NCBI RefSeq assembly: GCF_029813115.1
Contig: NZ_JAPZDS010000008.1
Span: 1-64,000, forward strand
DNA from: Aureimonas sp. SK2
Lineage (GTDB): Bacteria; Pseudomonadota; Alphaproteobacteria; Rhizobiales; Rhizobiaceae
Direction: 5' to 3'
DNA length: 64,000 nt
The notes under the pieces were generated by a model, which did no database searches, was not told the origin of the DNA, and was given only the letters and a program-made list of their open reading frames with translations. This document shows, piece by piece, positions 28,630-38,800 of this stretch. Each line of letters opens with the position of its first letter. Position 1 is the first letter of the stretch. The position numbers were made by a program, and so were the translations under genes.

Positions 28630-29811
28630 ATGTCGATCATCGCCGATCCCGTCACCGAAGAATCCCTGAGCGCCCGCGAGGCGCGCCAGCCTTCGTCCAA
28701 GGTCGCCTTCTTCGGCGAGGACGAGCCGCTCCGGCTCGATGCCGGGCGCACGCTCTCGCCCTTCCACATCGCCTACGAGACCTATGGCGAGCTGAACGCC
28801 GACAAGTCGAACGCGATCTACGTCTGCCACGCGCTGACCGGCGACCAGTATGCCGCAAGCCGCAACCCGGTGACGGGCAAGCCCGGCTGGTGGTCGAGCC
28901 TGATCGGCCCGGGCAAGCCGGTGGACACCGACCGCTTCTTCGTCGTCTCGTCCAACGTCATCGGCTCGTGCATGGGCTCGACCGGCCCGGCCTCCGTCGA
29001 TCTGCGCACGGGCCTGCCTTATGCGCTCGACCTTCCGGTGCTCACCATCGGCGACATGGTGCGGGCGCAGGCCATGCTGATCGACCGGCTCGGCATCGAC
29101 CAGCTCTTCGCCGTGATCGGCGGCTCGATGGGCGGCATGCAGGTGCTGCAATGGACGGTGGCCTATCCCGAGCGCGTCTTCGCGGCCCTGCCGATCGCCA
29201 CCGGCGCGCGCCATTCCTCCCAGAACATCGCCTTCCACGAGGTCGGGCGCCAGGCCGTGATGGCCGACCCCGACTGGCGCGGCGGGCACTATCTCCAGCA
29301 CGGCACGCGGCCCCACAAGGGGCTGGCCGTCGCACGCATGGCCGCGCACGTCACCTACCTCTCGGAGGCGGCGCTCCACCGCAAGTTCGGCCGCAACCTC
29401 CAGGACCGGGAGAAGCTCGGCTTCGGCTTCGAGGCGGACTTCCAGATCGAGAGCTACCTGCGCCACCAGGGCATGACCTTCGTCGACCGGTTCGACGCCA
29501 ACGCCTATCTCTATCTCACGCGGGCCATGGACTATTTCGACATCGCCGCCGAGCATGGCGGACGCCTCGCCGACGCGTTCCGGGGCGCCAAGACGCGCTT
29601 CTGCCTCGTGTCCTTCTCGTCGGACTGGCTGTTCCCGACGAGCGAGAGCCGCGCGGTGGTCCATGCGCTGAATGCCAACGCGGCCTCGGTGTCGTTCGTG
29701 GAGATCGAGACCGACAAGGGCCACGACGCCTTCCTGCTGGACGAGCCGGAGTTCACCGGCGCGGTGCAGGGTTTCCTGTCATCGGCAGCCAAGGCGAGGG
29801 GGCTTCTGTGA
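28630..29811 (+). CDS. metX: Homoserine O-acetyltransferase
   Basis: MetX acetylates L-homoserine in the first committed step of methionine synthesis. The 393-residue alpha/beta hydrolase has the nucleophile in [12 protein letters not shown], the catalytic Asp in FSSDWLFPT and His in [13 protein letters not shown]. Early family blocks [17 protein letters not shown] and [10 protein letters not shown] are present. The ATG at 28630 is used; the upstream frame to 28522 has no family match. I looked for a SAM-II riboswitch in the 122-base gap and did not see one. The stop overlaps metW (GTGA). Confidence 0.94.
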   Translation: MSIIADPVTEESLSAREARQPSSKVAFFGEDEPLRLDAGRTLSPFHIAYETYGELNADKSNAIYVCHALTGDQYAASRNPVTGKPGWWSSLIGPGKPVDTDRFFVVSSNVIGSCMGSTGPASVDLRTGLPYALDLPVLTIGDMVRAQAMLIDRLGIDQLFAVIGGSMGGMQVLQWTVAYPERVFAALPIATGARHSSQNIAFHEVGRQAVMADPDWRGGHYLQHGTRPHKGLAVARMAAHVTYLSEAALHRKFGRNLQDREKLGFGFEADFQIESYLRHQGMTFVDRFDANAYLYLTRAMDYFDIAAEHGGRLADAFRGAKTRFCLVSFSSDWLFPTSESRAVVHALNANAASVSFVEIETDKGHDAFLLDEPEFTGAVQGFLSSAAKARGLL

Positions 29812-30464
29812 GCACGTTGGAAGCCGCACCCGCGCCGCTCTCGGCGCCGGCGGAGGAGGGCGGCGCCCGCGTCGACCTGCGCGTCATCGCCGATCTCGTG
29901 ACGCCTGGCGCGCGCGTGCTGGACGTTGGCTGCGGCGACGGCTCGCTGATGGACCTCCTTCAGGCGCGGCGCGGCGTCGATGCGCGCGGCATCGAGCTCA
30001 GCCAGCCCAACGTCAACGAATGCGTGCGCCGGGGCCTGTCGGTGATCCAGGGCGACGCCGACCGCGACCTCGTCCACTATCCCGACGCTGCCTTCGACTA
30101 CGCCATCCTGTCGCAGACGATACAGGCGACGGAGAACCCCAAGCTCGTGCTCGCCGAGCTCCTGCGCATCGGGCGCCGCGCCGTGGTCTCGTTCCCGAAC
30201 TTCGGCCATTGGTCGGTGCGCTCGTCCCTGTTCTTCAAGGGGCGGATGCCGGTGACGAAGAGCCTGGCCTATTCCTGGTACGACACGCCCAACATCCACT
30301 TCTGCACGATCCGCGACTTCGTGGAGCTGACGCGCGAGCTCGGTGCCGAGGTGGAAAGCGCCACCGCGCTCGATTCCGCCGGCCAGCGCATCGGCATGCG
30401 CCTTCCCTGGGCGGCGTGGAACCTCTTCGGCGCGCAAGGCGTGTTCGTGCTGCGGCGGCGCTGA
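29808..30464 (+). CDS. metW: Methionine biosynthesis protein MetW
   Basis: MetW is a SAM-dependent-methyltransferase-like protein that pairs with MetX and is needed for efficient methionine synthesis. The 218-residue product has motif [15 protein letters not shown], the family segments [19 protein letters not shown] and [10 protein letters not shown], then [20 protein letters not shown]. It starts at a GTG overlapping the metX stop, so the pair is translationally coupled as in most proteobacteria. Confidence 0.93.
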   Translation: MSTLEAAPAPLSAPAEEGGARVDLRVIADLVTPGARVLDVGCGDGSLMDLLQARRGVDARGIELSQPNVNECVRRGLSVIQGDADRDLVHYPDAAFDYAILSQTIQATENPKLVLAELLRIGRRAVVSFPNFGHWSVRSSLFFKGRMPVTKSLAYSWYDTPNIHFCTIRDFVELTRELGAEVESATALDSAGQRIGMRLPWAAWNLFGAQGVFVLRRR

Positions 30465-30475
30465 GGAGCGCCGCC
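30454..30475. terminator. Hairpin at the metW stop
   Basis: GGCGGCGCT (30454-30462) pairs perfectly with AGCGCCGCC (30467-30475) around a GAGG tetraloop and spans the metW stop codon. It lies between convergent metW and the aldo/keto reductase gene. No T-run follows, so a terminator role is likely but not of classic form. Confidence 0.45.
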
Positions 30476-30488
30476 CCGACGGTCGGCC

Positions 30489-31472
<984 letters not shown>

Positions 31473-31505
31473 GGGACGCTCCTGCTTGTCGCTGGGAGCC
31501 CTGAT

Positions 31506-32285
31506 CTAAGGCGCGCCCGGAGGCTTTTCGAGGTTGAGGGCGGGGGAGGGGGTGCCCTGCGGCACGAGGACGGGGCGCATGGCCCGAATGCGGCTGCGCT
31601 CCCGGCTGGTGACGGGAATGCCGCGATATACGAGCTTCACGGCCTCGATCATGATGGCGCCGGCGAACATGGGCCAGAAGCGATGGCCCGCCCGGTCCCA
31701 GGGGCCGGCGAACCGCAGGAGGCCCTCGCGCCGCAGCGGCGGAAAGAACAGCGCCTCGGAAAAGCCCGCCGGGGTGAACTGGGTGTCGCGCAGGAGCCGC
31801 GTCGCCTGGGCACGCGAAAAGGGGCGGCCCGAGCCGAAGGGCGTGTGCTCGAAGCGCGCCCAGACCCCGCGACGGCTCGGCAGGACCATGACGAGGCGCC
31901 CGCCGGGCGCCAGCACCCGCCAGGCCTCCCCCAGCATCTCGGCCGGATCCTCGGAAAATTCCAGGGCGTGTACCATGAGGATGCGGTCCACCGAGGCGTC
32001 GCCGAGCGGCAGGTCGGCCGGGTGGACGAGAGCGGCGAGCGACGGGCGCCCGAGCGGCCAGTTCACCGCGCCCTGCGTCGCCGGCATGAAGGCGAGCGTC
32101 CTTTCCGCCTCGCCCGTCAGCCGGTCGAGATAGGGCGTGACGTAGCCGAGGCCGACCAGGCGCTCGTCGCGGATCGGCTTCCACACGGCGCCGAGCGCCA
32201 TGGCCAGCGAGCGCACGCAGGCATCGCCCAGCCGCGAGGCGTAGAAGTCGCGCAGGTCCACGATGTCGGCGTTCACAGTGGTCAT
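31506..32285 (-). CDS. Class I SAM-dependent methyltransferase
   Basis: A 259-residue methyltransferase common in Hyphomicrobiales next to gloB. The opening segment (IVDLRDFYASRLGDACVRSL) and the post-catalytic ALEFSEDPAEMLGEAWRVLA match the type-11 methyltransferase fold, though motif I is poor: the usual glycine-rich loop is replaced by LVGLGYVTPYLDRL. The C-terminal part holds a short hydrophobic stretch. The substrate is unknown. It is divergent from gloB with 65 bases between starts. Confidence 0.78.
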   Translation of the reverse strand: MTTVNADIVDLRDFYASRLGDACVRSLAMALGAVWKPIRDERLVGLGYVTPYLDRLTGEAERTLAFMPATQGAVNWPLGRPSLAALVHPADLPLGDASVDRILMVHALEFSEDPAEMLGEAWRVLAPGGRLVMVLPSRRGVWARFEHTPFGSGRPFSRAQATRLLRDTQFTPAGFSEALFFPPLRREGLLRFAGPWDRAGHRFWPMFAGAIMIEAVKLVYRGIPVTSRERSRIRAMRPVLVPQGTPSPALNLEKPPGAP

Positions 32286-32350
32286 CCGCTCTCCCGGCGA
32301 AAGGGTTCCGCCCTAAGTAGCGCGCCGAGAGCCAAGGCGCGAGGTTTGCG

Positions 32351-33121
32351 ATGCCCCCGTATCCGATCAGGCAGTTCCCGTGCCGCCGGGACAATTTCGG
32401 CGTGCTCCTGCACGACCCGGAGACCGGCAACACCCTGTCGATCGACGCGCCGGAGGAGACGCCGATCCTCCAGGCGCTGGAACGGGAGGGCTGGCGGCTC
32501 ACCCATATCCTCACCACCCATCATCATGACGACCACACGGCCGCCAACGAGGCGTTGAAGGCGCGCTTCGACGCCGAGATCGTCGGCCCGGAGGCCGAGC
32601 GGGCGCGCATTCCCGGCATCGACCGGGGCGTGCGCGGCGGCGACCGCCTCTCGATCGGGAGTCTGGTGTTCGAGGTCATCGACACGCCCGGACACACGGC
32701 GGGCCACGTGTCCTATTTCGTGCCAGGGGCGGGCGTGCTGTTTGCCGCCGACACGCTCTTCTCGCTCGGCTGCGGGCGTCTGTTCGAGGGCGATGCCGCA
32801 ACGATGTGGGAGAGCCTGAAACGGCTGCGCGCGCTGCCCGACGAGACGCTTCTCTATTCCGGCCACGAGTACACGGCGACCAACGCGCGCTTCGCGCTGG
32901 ACGTCGATCCCGGCAATCTCCTGCTTCAGGAGCGGGTCAAGGAGGTGGAGGCGTTGCGCGTGCGCGGCGAGGCGACGCTGCCGGTCGAACTCGGCCGCGA
33001 GAAGCGCACCAACCCGTTCCTGAGGGCCGACGATCCCGAACTGCAGGCCGCCTTCGACATGGCCGGGGCGGACCCCGTCGCGGTCTTTGCGGCCCTGCGC
33101 ACCAAGAGGAACGGCTATTGA
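32351..33121 (+). CDS. gloB: Hydroxyacylglutathione hydrolase (glyoxalase II)
   Basis: GloB hydrolyses S-D-lactoylglutathione to D-lactate and glutathione in methylglyoxal detoxification. The 256-residue metallo-beta-lactamase-fold protein shows the binuclear-metal motif TTHHHDDHTAANEAL, then DTPGHTAGHVSYF, FAADTLFSLGCGRLFEGDA and YSGHEYTATNARFAL, and the typical C-terminal domain with REKRTNPFLRADD. Its stop overlaps the downstream cupin gene. Confidence 0.94.
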   Translation: MPPYPIRQFPCRRDNFGVLLHDPETGNTLSIDAPEETPILQALEREGWRLTHILTTHHHDDHTAANEALKARFDAEIVGPEAERARIPGIDRGVRGGDRLSIGSLVFEVIDTPGHTAGHVSYFVPGAGVLFAADTLFSLGCGRLFEGDAATMWESLKRLRALPDETLLYSGHEYTATNARFALDVDPGNLLLQERVKEVEALRVRGEATLPVELGREKRTNPFLRADDPELQAAFDMAGADPVAVFAALRTKRNGY

Positions 33122-33564
33122 GGGCTGCGGACGTCATCGCGGCGCTGGAGCTTCAGCCGCATCCCGAAGGCGGCTGGTATCGCGAGACCTTTCGCGACGC
33201 GGCCGTGGACGAGGCCGGGCGCCCGCGCTCCACCGCGATCTACTATCTTCTCGATTTGGGCGAGACCTCGGAATGGCACCGGGTGACGGACGCCGCCGAG
33301 ATCTGGGCCTGGCATGCCGGCGCGCCGCTGGTGATCACGGTCTCGCCCGACGGGCACGACGCGTCGGCCCATCGGCTGGGAAACGGCGTGCTCACCGGCG
33401 AGGCGCCCCAGTTCACGGTGCCGGCCGGATGGTGGCAGACGGCGACGAGCCTCGGCGAGTGGACGCTGGTGACCTGCACCGTCGCGCCGGGCTTCCGGTT
33501 CGAAAACTTCGAGATGGCGCCGCCGGGCTGGCGCCCGATGCCCCGCCCGCCGCGCGGGCGATAG
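33118..33564 (+). CDS. Cupin DUF985 family protein
   Basis: A 148-residue cupin of the DUF985 (YML079w-like) family. Motifs include LELQPHPEGGWYRETFRD, STAIYYLLDLGETSEWHRV, WAWHAGAPLVI and the C-terminal GFRFENFEMAPPGW. The start is TTG at 33118, overlapping the gloB stop by four bases (TTGA). The family's biochemical function is unknown; coupling with gloB could suggest a role in sugar or aldehyde metabolism. Confidence 0.85.
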   Translation: MRAADVIAALELQPHPEGGWYRETFRDAAVDEAGRPRSTAIYYLLDLGETSEWHRVTDAAEIWAWHAGAPLVITVSPDGHDASAHRLGNGVLTGEAPQFTVPAGWWQTATSLGEWTLVTCTVAPGFRFENFEMAPPGWRPMPRPPRGR

Positions 33565-33612
33565 GGCCATGAAGGCCCCGGACGCGGCCGACGCCGCATC
33601 CGGGAAGGGGGA

Positions 33613-35541
33613 TCAGAACTCCTCCCAGCTGTCCTCGACCTGCGCCGCGCGCGGCGCCGCGCCGCCATGGCCCGTGGTGCGCATCTGCGCCACGGGACGC
33701 GCCGCCGGAGCGGCCGGACGCCGCGCGGCGGGGGCCGAAGCCGGCACCGCCTGGGGCGCCGCGCCGTTGGCGCGGGTGCGGAACTGGCGGGTGAGGGCGG
33801 CAAGCTGCTCGGTCTCGGCGGTCAGAGCCTGCGCGGCCGCCGTGGTCTGCTCGACCATGGCGGCGTTCTGCTGGGTCACCTTGTCCATCTGATCGGCCGC
33901 CGTCGACACTTCGCGAAGGGCGACCGCCTGTTCCTTGGCCGAGCCGGCGATCTCTCCGACGATCCGGTTCATCTCGGACACCTGGCCGACGATCCGCTCG
34001 AGGCTCTGGCCGGACGCGGTGACAAGCTCGACGCCCGCGCCCACCTGCGTGCCCGACACCGAGATCAGCGTCTTGATCTCCTTGGCGGCCTCCGCCGAGC
34101 GCTGGGCGAGGCCGCGCACTTCCTGGGCGACGACGGCAAAGCCGCGCCCCGCCTCGCCGGCCCGCGCCGCTTCGACACCTGCGTTCAGGGCGAGGAGGTT
34201 GGTCTGGAAGGCGATCTCGTCGATCACGCCGATGATGCGGCCGATCTTGCCCGAGGACTCCTCGATCTCGCTCATCGCCTCCATGGCGCGGCTCACCACC
34301 GCGCCGCCGGCTTCGGCGTTCCGCTGCGTCGCCGCCGCCGACCCCTGCGCCTGCGCGGCGCCTTCGGCCGTCCCGTTCACCGCGCGCGTCACCTCCGACA
34401 GGGCGGCGACGGTTTCCTCGAGATTGGCGGCCTGCTGTTCCGTGCGCTGGGCGAGGTCGTTGGAAGCGTTGGAAATCTCGCCGAGGCCGAGGCGGATCGT
34501 GCCGATCGCGCCGACCACGGCGCCGATCGTCGTCTCCAAGGCGTCCACCGAGGCGTTGAAGGTCTGGCGGATCGGCTCGAACTCGGGCGCGACGCCCGCC
34601 TCCATGCGCACCGTCAGGTCGCCCGAGGAGAGGCGCTCGAAGCTCGTCTCCACGAGATGGACGAAGGCGCGCAGGTCCTCGGCGCGGGCGCTGTCGATGG
34701 CGGCCTGGCGCTCGCGGCTGGACGCCTGGGCGAGACGCGAGGCTTCCGCTTCCCCTTCCAGGCGTTCCTTCTCGATAGCCGCCGTCTTGAACACCTGGAC
34801 GGTCTCAGCCATGTCGCCGATCTCGTCGCCGCGGCCGAGGCCCGAGACCTCCACCGTCTTGTCGCCTTCGGCGAGGCGCCGCATGTCGGCGGTTAGGCGG
34901 ATCACCGGCTGCGAGATGGAGCGGGCGATGGCGAAGGCGGCCGCGCACAGGATGGCGAGGATCACCGCGCTCCAGCCCGCGGCGCTGTAGACCGAGGAGC
35001 GGAACAGCGCGTCGAGATCGTCGACATAGACGCCGGTGCCGACCGTCCAGTTCCAGGGGGCGAACTGCGTGGTGAAGGAGAGCTTCGGCTGCGCGACGTC
35101 CTCGCCGACGCGGGTGCGATAGTAGCTCGTGAAACCGCCGCCATTGGCCGCGTTCGCGATCAGAGCGCGGATATGGTAGAGGCCGTTGGCGTCCTGTTCG
35201 TCCCAGCCGCTCTTGCCCTCCAGCTTCTGGTCGCCGTGGATCACGCGCTCGCCATTGGGCAGAAAGGCGAAGACGTATTCGCCCTTGCCGTAGCGCATGT
35301 TGCGGACCGCCTCGCGCGCGGCGAGCTTGGCCTGGTCCTGCGTCATGCGACCGGCATCCGCCTCGGCGGCGAAATGCTTCATCACGGATGTCGCCGACTC
35401 GACCTGCATCTGCAGCATGTGCTTGCGGTCGCCCCAGATCGTCGAGCGCAGCTCCATGAGCTGGACGGCCATCACGGCCAGACTGCCGAGGGCTGCGAGA
35501 ACAATGAGCGATGCGAGCTTGCGCGAGATCGTAAGGCGCAT
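33613..35541 (-). CDS. Methyl-accepting chemotaxis protein
   Basis: A 642-residue transmembrane chemoreceptor. TM1 lies at about residues 10-30, a periplasmic small Cache_2-type ligand domain at about 35-180 (GKGEYVFAFLPNGERVIHG; WTVGTGVYVDDLD), TM2 at about 190-210, then a HAMP domain (PVIRLTADMRRLAEGDKTV) and a second HAMP-like helix pair near 290-345. The signalling hairpin has the tip sequence FQTNLLALNAGVEAARAGE. The C-terminus ends in SWEEF, a tether pentapeptide of the kind that binds the CheR or CheB adaptation enzymes. The ligand is unknown; small organic acids are common for Cache_2 receptors. Confidence 0.92.
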   Translation of the reverse strand: MRLTISRKLASLIVLAALGSLAVMAVQLMELRSTIWGDRKHMLQMQVESATSVMKHFAAEADAGRMTQDQAKLAAREAVRNMRYGKGEYVFAFLPNGERVIHGDQKLEGKSGWDEQDANGLYHIRALIANAANGGGFTSYYRTRVGEDVAQPKLSFTTQFAPWNWTVGTGVYVDDLDALFRSSVYSAAGWSAVILAILCAAAFAIARSISQPVIRLTADMRRLAEGDKTVEVSGLGRGDEIGDMAETVQVFKTAAIEKERLEGEAEASRLAQASSRERQAAIDSARAEDLRAFVHLVETSFERLSSGDLTVRMEAGVAPEFEPIRQTFNASVDALETTIGAVVGAIGTIRLGLGEISNASNDLAQRTEQQAANLEETVAALSEVTRAVNGTAEGAAQAQGSAAATQRNAEAGGAVVSRAMEAMSEIEESSGKIGRIIGVIDEIAFQTNLLALNAGVEAARAGEAGRGFAVVAQEVRGLAQRSAEAAKEIKTLISVSGTQVGAGVELVTASGQSLERIVGQVSEMNRIVGEIAGSAKEQAVALREVSTAADQMDKVTQQNAAMVEQTTAAAQALTAETEQLAALTRQFRTRANGAAPQAVPASAPAARRPAAPAARPVAQMRTTGHGGAAPRAAQVEDSWEEF

Positions 35542-35610
35542 GAAGCGATGCCTCCCCTCCGAAGGATGATGCGCAAGCTATAGTCTGATTGCCTTAATGG
35601 TTTGCACTCG

Positions 35611-36486
35611 TCAGGCGGGTGGGTGACGAGCGCGGCGGAACATGGGAAGGGCGGCCAGGGCCGCACCGGCCGTGATCATCGTCGCCGCCAGGATCAGCGA
35701 GAGGGAGAAGGGCGCCTCCCCGAAGGCGACGAGCGCCAGGGTCGAGAGGATCGGCGCGAGGTAGCTCGCTGCGCCGAGGAGCTGGATGTCGCCCCGTTTC
35801 ATGCCGATGTCCCAGCAGAAGAAGGCGGCGCCGACCGGCAGCAGGCCGAGCAGCGCAATGGCCGCCCATTCGCCCGTCGAAGCGGGCCAGACCGTCTCCT
35901 CGAAGAGGAGATGACAAAGAAGTGACAGAAGGGCCGTTGCCGCGCAGAAGCCGCCGACCACTTCGCTCGGCACCGCCGACAGGCGACGCGACAGGAGCGA
36001 GTAGCCGGCCCAGAAGAAGGCGGCCGTCAGGGCCAACAGGTAGCCAGGCGCGTATTGCGGCGAGAAGGACAGGCCCTCGCCCCGCCCCGCGATCACGAGG
36101 GTGGTGCCGAGGAGGCCGATCGCGGCCCCCGTCACATGGTACCAGCGAAGCCGCTCGCCCGGCAGGAGGGCGGAGCCGACCACGATCAGGAGCGGCCAGA
36201 GATAGGCGATCAGGCTTGCCTCCACCGCAGGCGCGGCCCGCACGGCGGCGAAATACAGCGCATGGTAGCCGAAGAGCCCTCCGACCCCGACCAGCCACAC
36301 GCGGGCCGGTTGACGCATCACGGCAAAGCCGCCGGGGCGCCGGAGAAGCGGCACCAGGCAGACCAGCGTGCCGATGGCGAAGGTCATCGCCGCGAGCTGG
36401 AAGGCCGGCACCGACCCGCTGCGCGCCGCGAGCAGCGCCAGGACCGACCACATCACGATCGCCGAAAAGCCGATAGCCGTCGCCAT
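35611..36486 (-). CDS. DMT family (EamA) transporter, YddG-like
   Basis: A 291-residue protein with ten hydrophobic helices in two EamA repeats. The segments GYHALYFAAVRAAPAVEASL and YLWPLLIVVGSALLPGE resemble the aromatic amino-acid exporter group that includes YddG, but the substrate cannot be fixed. The ATG at 36486 gives the correct first helix; the longer frame to 36600 does not. It is divergent from the PhzF-like gene with 92 bases between starts. Confidence 0.85.
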   Translation of the reverse strand: MATAIGFSAIVMWSVLALLAARSGSVPAFQLAAMTFAIGTLVCLVPLLRRPGGFAVMRQPARVWLVGVGGLFGYHALYFAAVRAAPAVEASLIAYLWPLLIVVGSALLPGERLRWYHVTGAAIGLLGTTLVIAGRGEGLSFSPQYAPGYLLALTAAFFWAGYSLLSRRLSAVPSEVVGGFCAATALLSLLCHLLFEETVWPASTGEWAAIALLGLLPVGAAFFCWDIGMKRGDIQLLGAASYLAPILSTLALVAFGEAPFSLSLILAATMITAGAALAALPMFRRARHPPA

Positions 36487-36578
36487 GCCGTTTTCCCGTT
36501 CGGTAATGTCGCCCCTCGCACCGCGCGTAGCGGACGAAGCCGGGCGCGGCAAGCGCCGGCTGGACGCGGCGCCCGGCC

Positions 36579-37457
36579 ATGGCGCATAAGTTCGATCCAA
36601 GCGCGAAGGAGCGGGCGACGCGGCGGCGGTTCATACAGTGCGACGTCTTCTCGGCCGTTCCGACGCGCGGCAACGGGCTGGCGGTCGTGCTCGACGGTGC
36701 CGGGCTGGACGATGCGGCGATGCAGGGCTTCGCGACCTGGACGCAGCTTGCCGAGACGACCTTCCTCCTGCCGCCTACCGACCCGACCGCCGCCGACTAC
36801 CGCGTGCGCATCTTCACGACGCGCGGCGAACTGCCCTTTGCCGGCCATCCGACGCTCGGAAGCTGCGCCGCCTGGCTCCATGCGGGCGGCGTGCCGAAGG
36901 ATGCCGATCACGTGCGCCAGGAATGCGCGGTCGGCATCGTCGAGATCGATCGGAGCGGCGCCCTTCCGGCCTTCGTCGCGCCGCCGACCCGCGTCGAGCC
37001 GTCGGATCCGGAGCGTCTGGCCGAAGCGCTCGCGGCGTTGCGGATCGACCCGTCCACCGTGGTGCGCAGCGCCCGCCTCGACAACGGCCCGACCTGGGAG
37101 GCGATCGAGCTGACCTCCGCTGCGGCGGTGCTCGCGGCCGATCCGCGCGGCGCTAGCTTTGCGCCCGAGCGCCGGATCGGGCTGATCGGGCCGCACGCGC
37201 CGGGCGGCGAGGCGGATGTCGAGGTGCGCATGTTCGCCATCGGCTCCGGCGTGACGGAGGACCCGATCACCGGCTCGCTCAATGCCGCGCTCGCCTCGTG
37301 GATGGCGGCCGAGGGCCGGTTGCCGACGTCCTATACGGCCGCCCAGGGAACGGCCATCGGCCGGCTCGGGCGTGTCCATGTCCGCGCCGGAGCGGACGGC
37401 CGCGTCCTGATCGGCGGCGCGACCCATGTCCTGATCGAGGGGAGCGTGACGCTCTGA
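36579..37457 (+). CDS. PhzF family isomerase/epimerase
   Basis: A 292-residue protein of the PhzF/diaminopimelate epimerase fold. The two half-domains each carry a signature: FSAVPTRGNGLAVV and FTTRGELPFAGHPTLGSC in the first, GSGVTEDPITGSLNAALASW in the second. The catalytic Glu of PhzF is likely in AETTFLLPP (about residue 60). Most family members act on unknown substrates; no phenazine genes are nearby, so phenazine synthesis is not implied. Confidence 0.88.
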   Translation: MAHKFDPSAKERATRRRFIQCDVFSAVPTRGNGLAVVLDGAGLDDAAMQGFATWTQLAETTFLLPPTDPTAADYRVRIFTTRGELPFAGHPTLGSCAAWLHAGGVPKDADHVRQECAVGIVEIDRSGALPAFVAPPTRVEPSDPERLAEALAALRIDPSTVVRSARLDNGPTWEAIELTSAAAVLAADPRGASFAPERRIGLIGPHAPGGEADVEVRMFAIGSGVTEDPITGSLNAALASWMAAEGRLPTSYTAAQGTAIGRLGRVHVRAGADGRVLIGGATHVLIEGSVTL

Positions 37458-37490
37458 AGGCCGGGCAGGGCCGGCAAGGGAGGAGCTTCG

Positions 37491-38072
37491 ATGAACCCGC
37501 TGATTCCGGCGTTCGCCGTCCTGTCCGCCGCCGGGGGCGCGCCGCCGCCGGCGTCCGACATCACCGGGGCGGTGTCGCCGCTCCTGCCGAGCCTGTGCCG
37601 CCCGCTGGATGCCGGCTCGGGCGATGGAGGCGTCCTGCGCTGCGCCGGGCTGGTGGGCACGGACGTCTTCCTGCGCGGCCCGGACGAGGCGCGCGAGGTG
37701 GCGCTGGCGCGGCCGGACGGCTTCCTCGCCCCGCCGCCGGGCGGCGCCCATCTCGGCCGTTCGGTGACCTGGCGACTTCTCGGCGACCGGCCGGTCGCCG
37801 CCGTCCTGCGCTACCGCTTCCCCGAAGGCGGTGCCGATATCCTGCTCGTCCTCAAGCCCGCAGGGGAGGGCAAGGCCGGCTGCCCGGTCGGGGCGGTCGA
37901 GGACGCGGGCGGCCCGTCCGGTTCGGGGGCGGAGCGGGCGGCGGCGCTCGCCGATCGCCGCGCGCCCCTGTTCCGCTGCGGCCGGGACCGGCCGGTCCTC
38001 GACGGCCCGTTCTCACCGCCGTTGCAAGCGCGGGCGGAGGCCTGGCTGGGGGAGGAGACGCCGGCTCGTTGA
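37491..38072 (+). CDS. Hypothetical small exported protein with four cysteines
   Basis: I do not recognise this 193-residue protein. It starts with a short hydrophobic stretch (PLIPAFAVLSAAGGAPPP) that could be a weak signal peptide, and it contains four cysteines, in SLCRP, LRCAG, AGCPV and FRCGRD, which could form two disulfides if exported. Composition is Ala/Gly/Pro/Arg-rich like its neighbours, so it is probably genuine chromosomal coding sequence. It lies 33 bases after the PhzF gene in the same direction. Confidence 0.55.
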   Translation: MNPLIPAFAVLSAAGGAPPPASDITGAVSPLLPSLCRPLDAGSGDGGVLRCAGLVGTDVFLRGPDEAREVALARPDGFLAPPPGGAHLGRSVTWRLLGDRPVAAVLRYRFPEGGADILLVLKPAGEGKAGCPVGAVEDAGGPSGSGAERAAALADRRAPLFRCGRDRPVLDGPFSPPLQARAEAWLGEETPAR

Positions 38073-38211
38073 GCCCTTGAGCCCGCGAAGGTTGGCGGTT
38101 TCGGTCATTCCTGGGCTTCCAGCCGAAAGCCGCGAATTTTCAGTGGTTCGCTCAGCGATCGTTAGGCTCTTTCGTCCCATGATCGCGGCGGATCAGTTCG
38201 AGGAACGCGTC

Positions 38212-38367
38212 ATGGCCGCCACAACCCTCTCCGCCAAGTCTTCCCGCCGCAGCGCGCCGGCGCGCACGCAGGGCAAGGACGCGCTCAGCCCGGCCCGTGG
38301 CATCATGGTCGGCCTAGGCCTGTCGACCCTTCTCTGGGCGGGCATCGCCGCGCTCGTCCTGCGTTAG
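38212..38367 (+). CDS. Small one-helix membrane protein
   Basis: A 51-residue protein with a basic serine-rich N-terminus and one C-terminal helix ([20 protein letters not shown]). The ATG at 38212 follows GAGGAA by seven bases. Its helix pattern closely resembles the 53-residue protein at 39636-39797 (ARGLAVGLALSAILWLAM), suggesting two paralogues. Function is unknown. Confidence 0.6.
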   Translation: MAATTLSAKSSRRSAPARTQGKDALSPARGIMVGLGLSTLLWAGIAALVLR

Positions 38368-38480
38368 GCCGCCTTTCCGCCTTCCGCCTGGCCCTCGACG
38401 TTGCGCGGGGGCTCTCGCCGCGATAGGCGAGACGGCGGCGGGACACGTGTCGCCCGCCTCGACCGGGAGGTGGGTGCACC

Positions 38481-38783
38481 ATGATCGTCGTTGCCGGAAC
38501 CCTGAGACTGACGCCCGAGGGCCTCGCCTCGCTGCGCGAGGTGGCGCGCGCCACCGTGACGACCACCAATGCCGAGGCCGGTTGCATCGTCTATTCCTTC
38601 GCCGACGATCTCAACGAGCCCGGCCTGATCCGGATCTACGAGGAGTGGGAAAGCCGCGAGGCACTGGACGCGCACGGGCGCGCGCCGCACATGACCGTCT
38701 GGCGCGACGCGCTCAAGACCGTCGAGGTCAAGGGGCTCGACCTCAAGCTGATCGAGACCGCCTCGGTCGAACCCTTCGCCTGA
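38481..38783 (+). CDS. Putative quinol monooxygenase (ABM domain)
   Basis: A 100-residue antibiotic-biosynthesis-monooxygenase (ABM) domain protein, similar in size to YgiN. Conserved elements are a first beta strand ([10 protein letters not shown]), [20 protein letters not shown] and [20 protein letters not shown]. These dimeric ferredoxin-like proteins act on quinols or other small molecules without a cofactor, but many are uncharacterised. It lies directly before trmD (17-base gap). Confidence 0.82.
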   Translation: MIVVAGTLRLTPEGLASLREVARATVTTTNAEAGCIVYSFADDLNEPGLIRIYEEWESREALDAHGRAPHMTVWRDALKTVEVKGLDLKLIETASVEPFA

Positions 38784-38800
38784 CGAAAAGGCCGCCGCGC

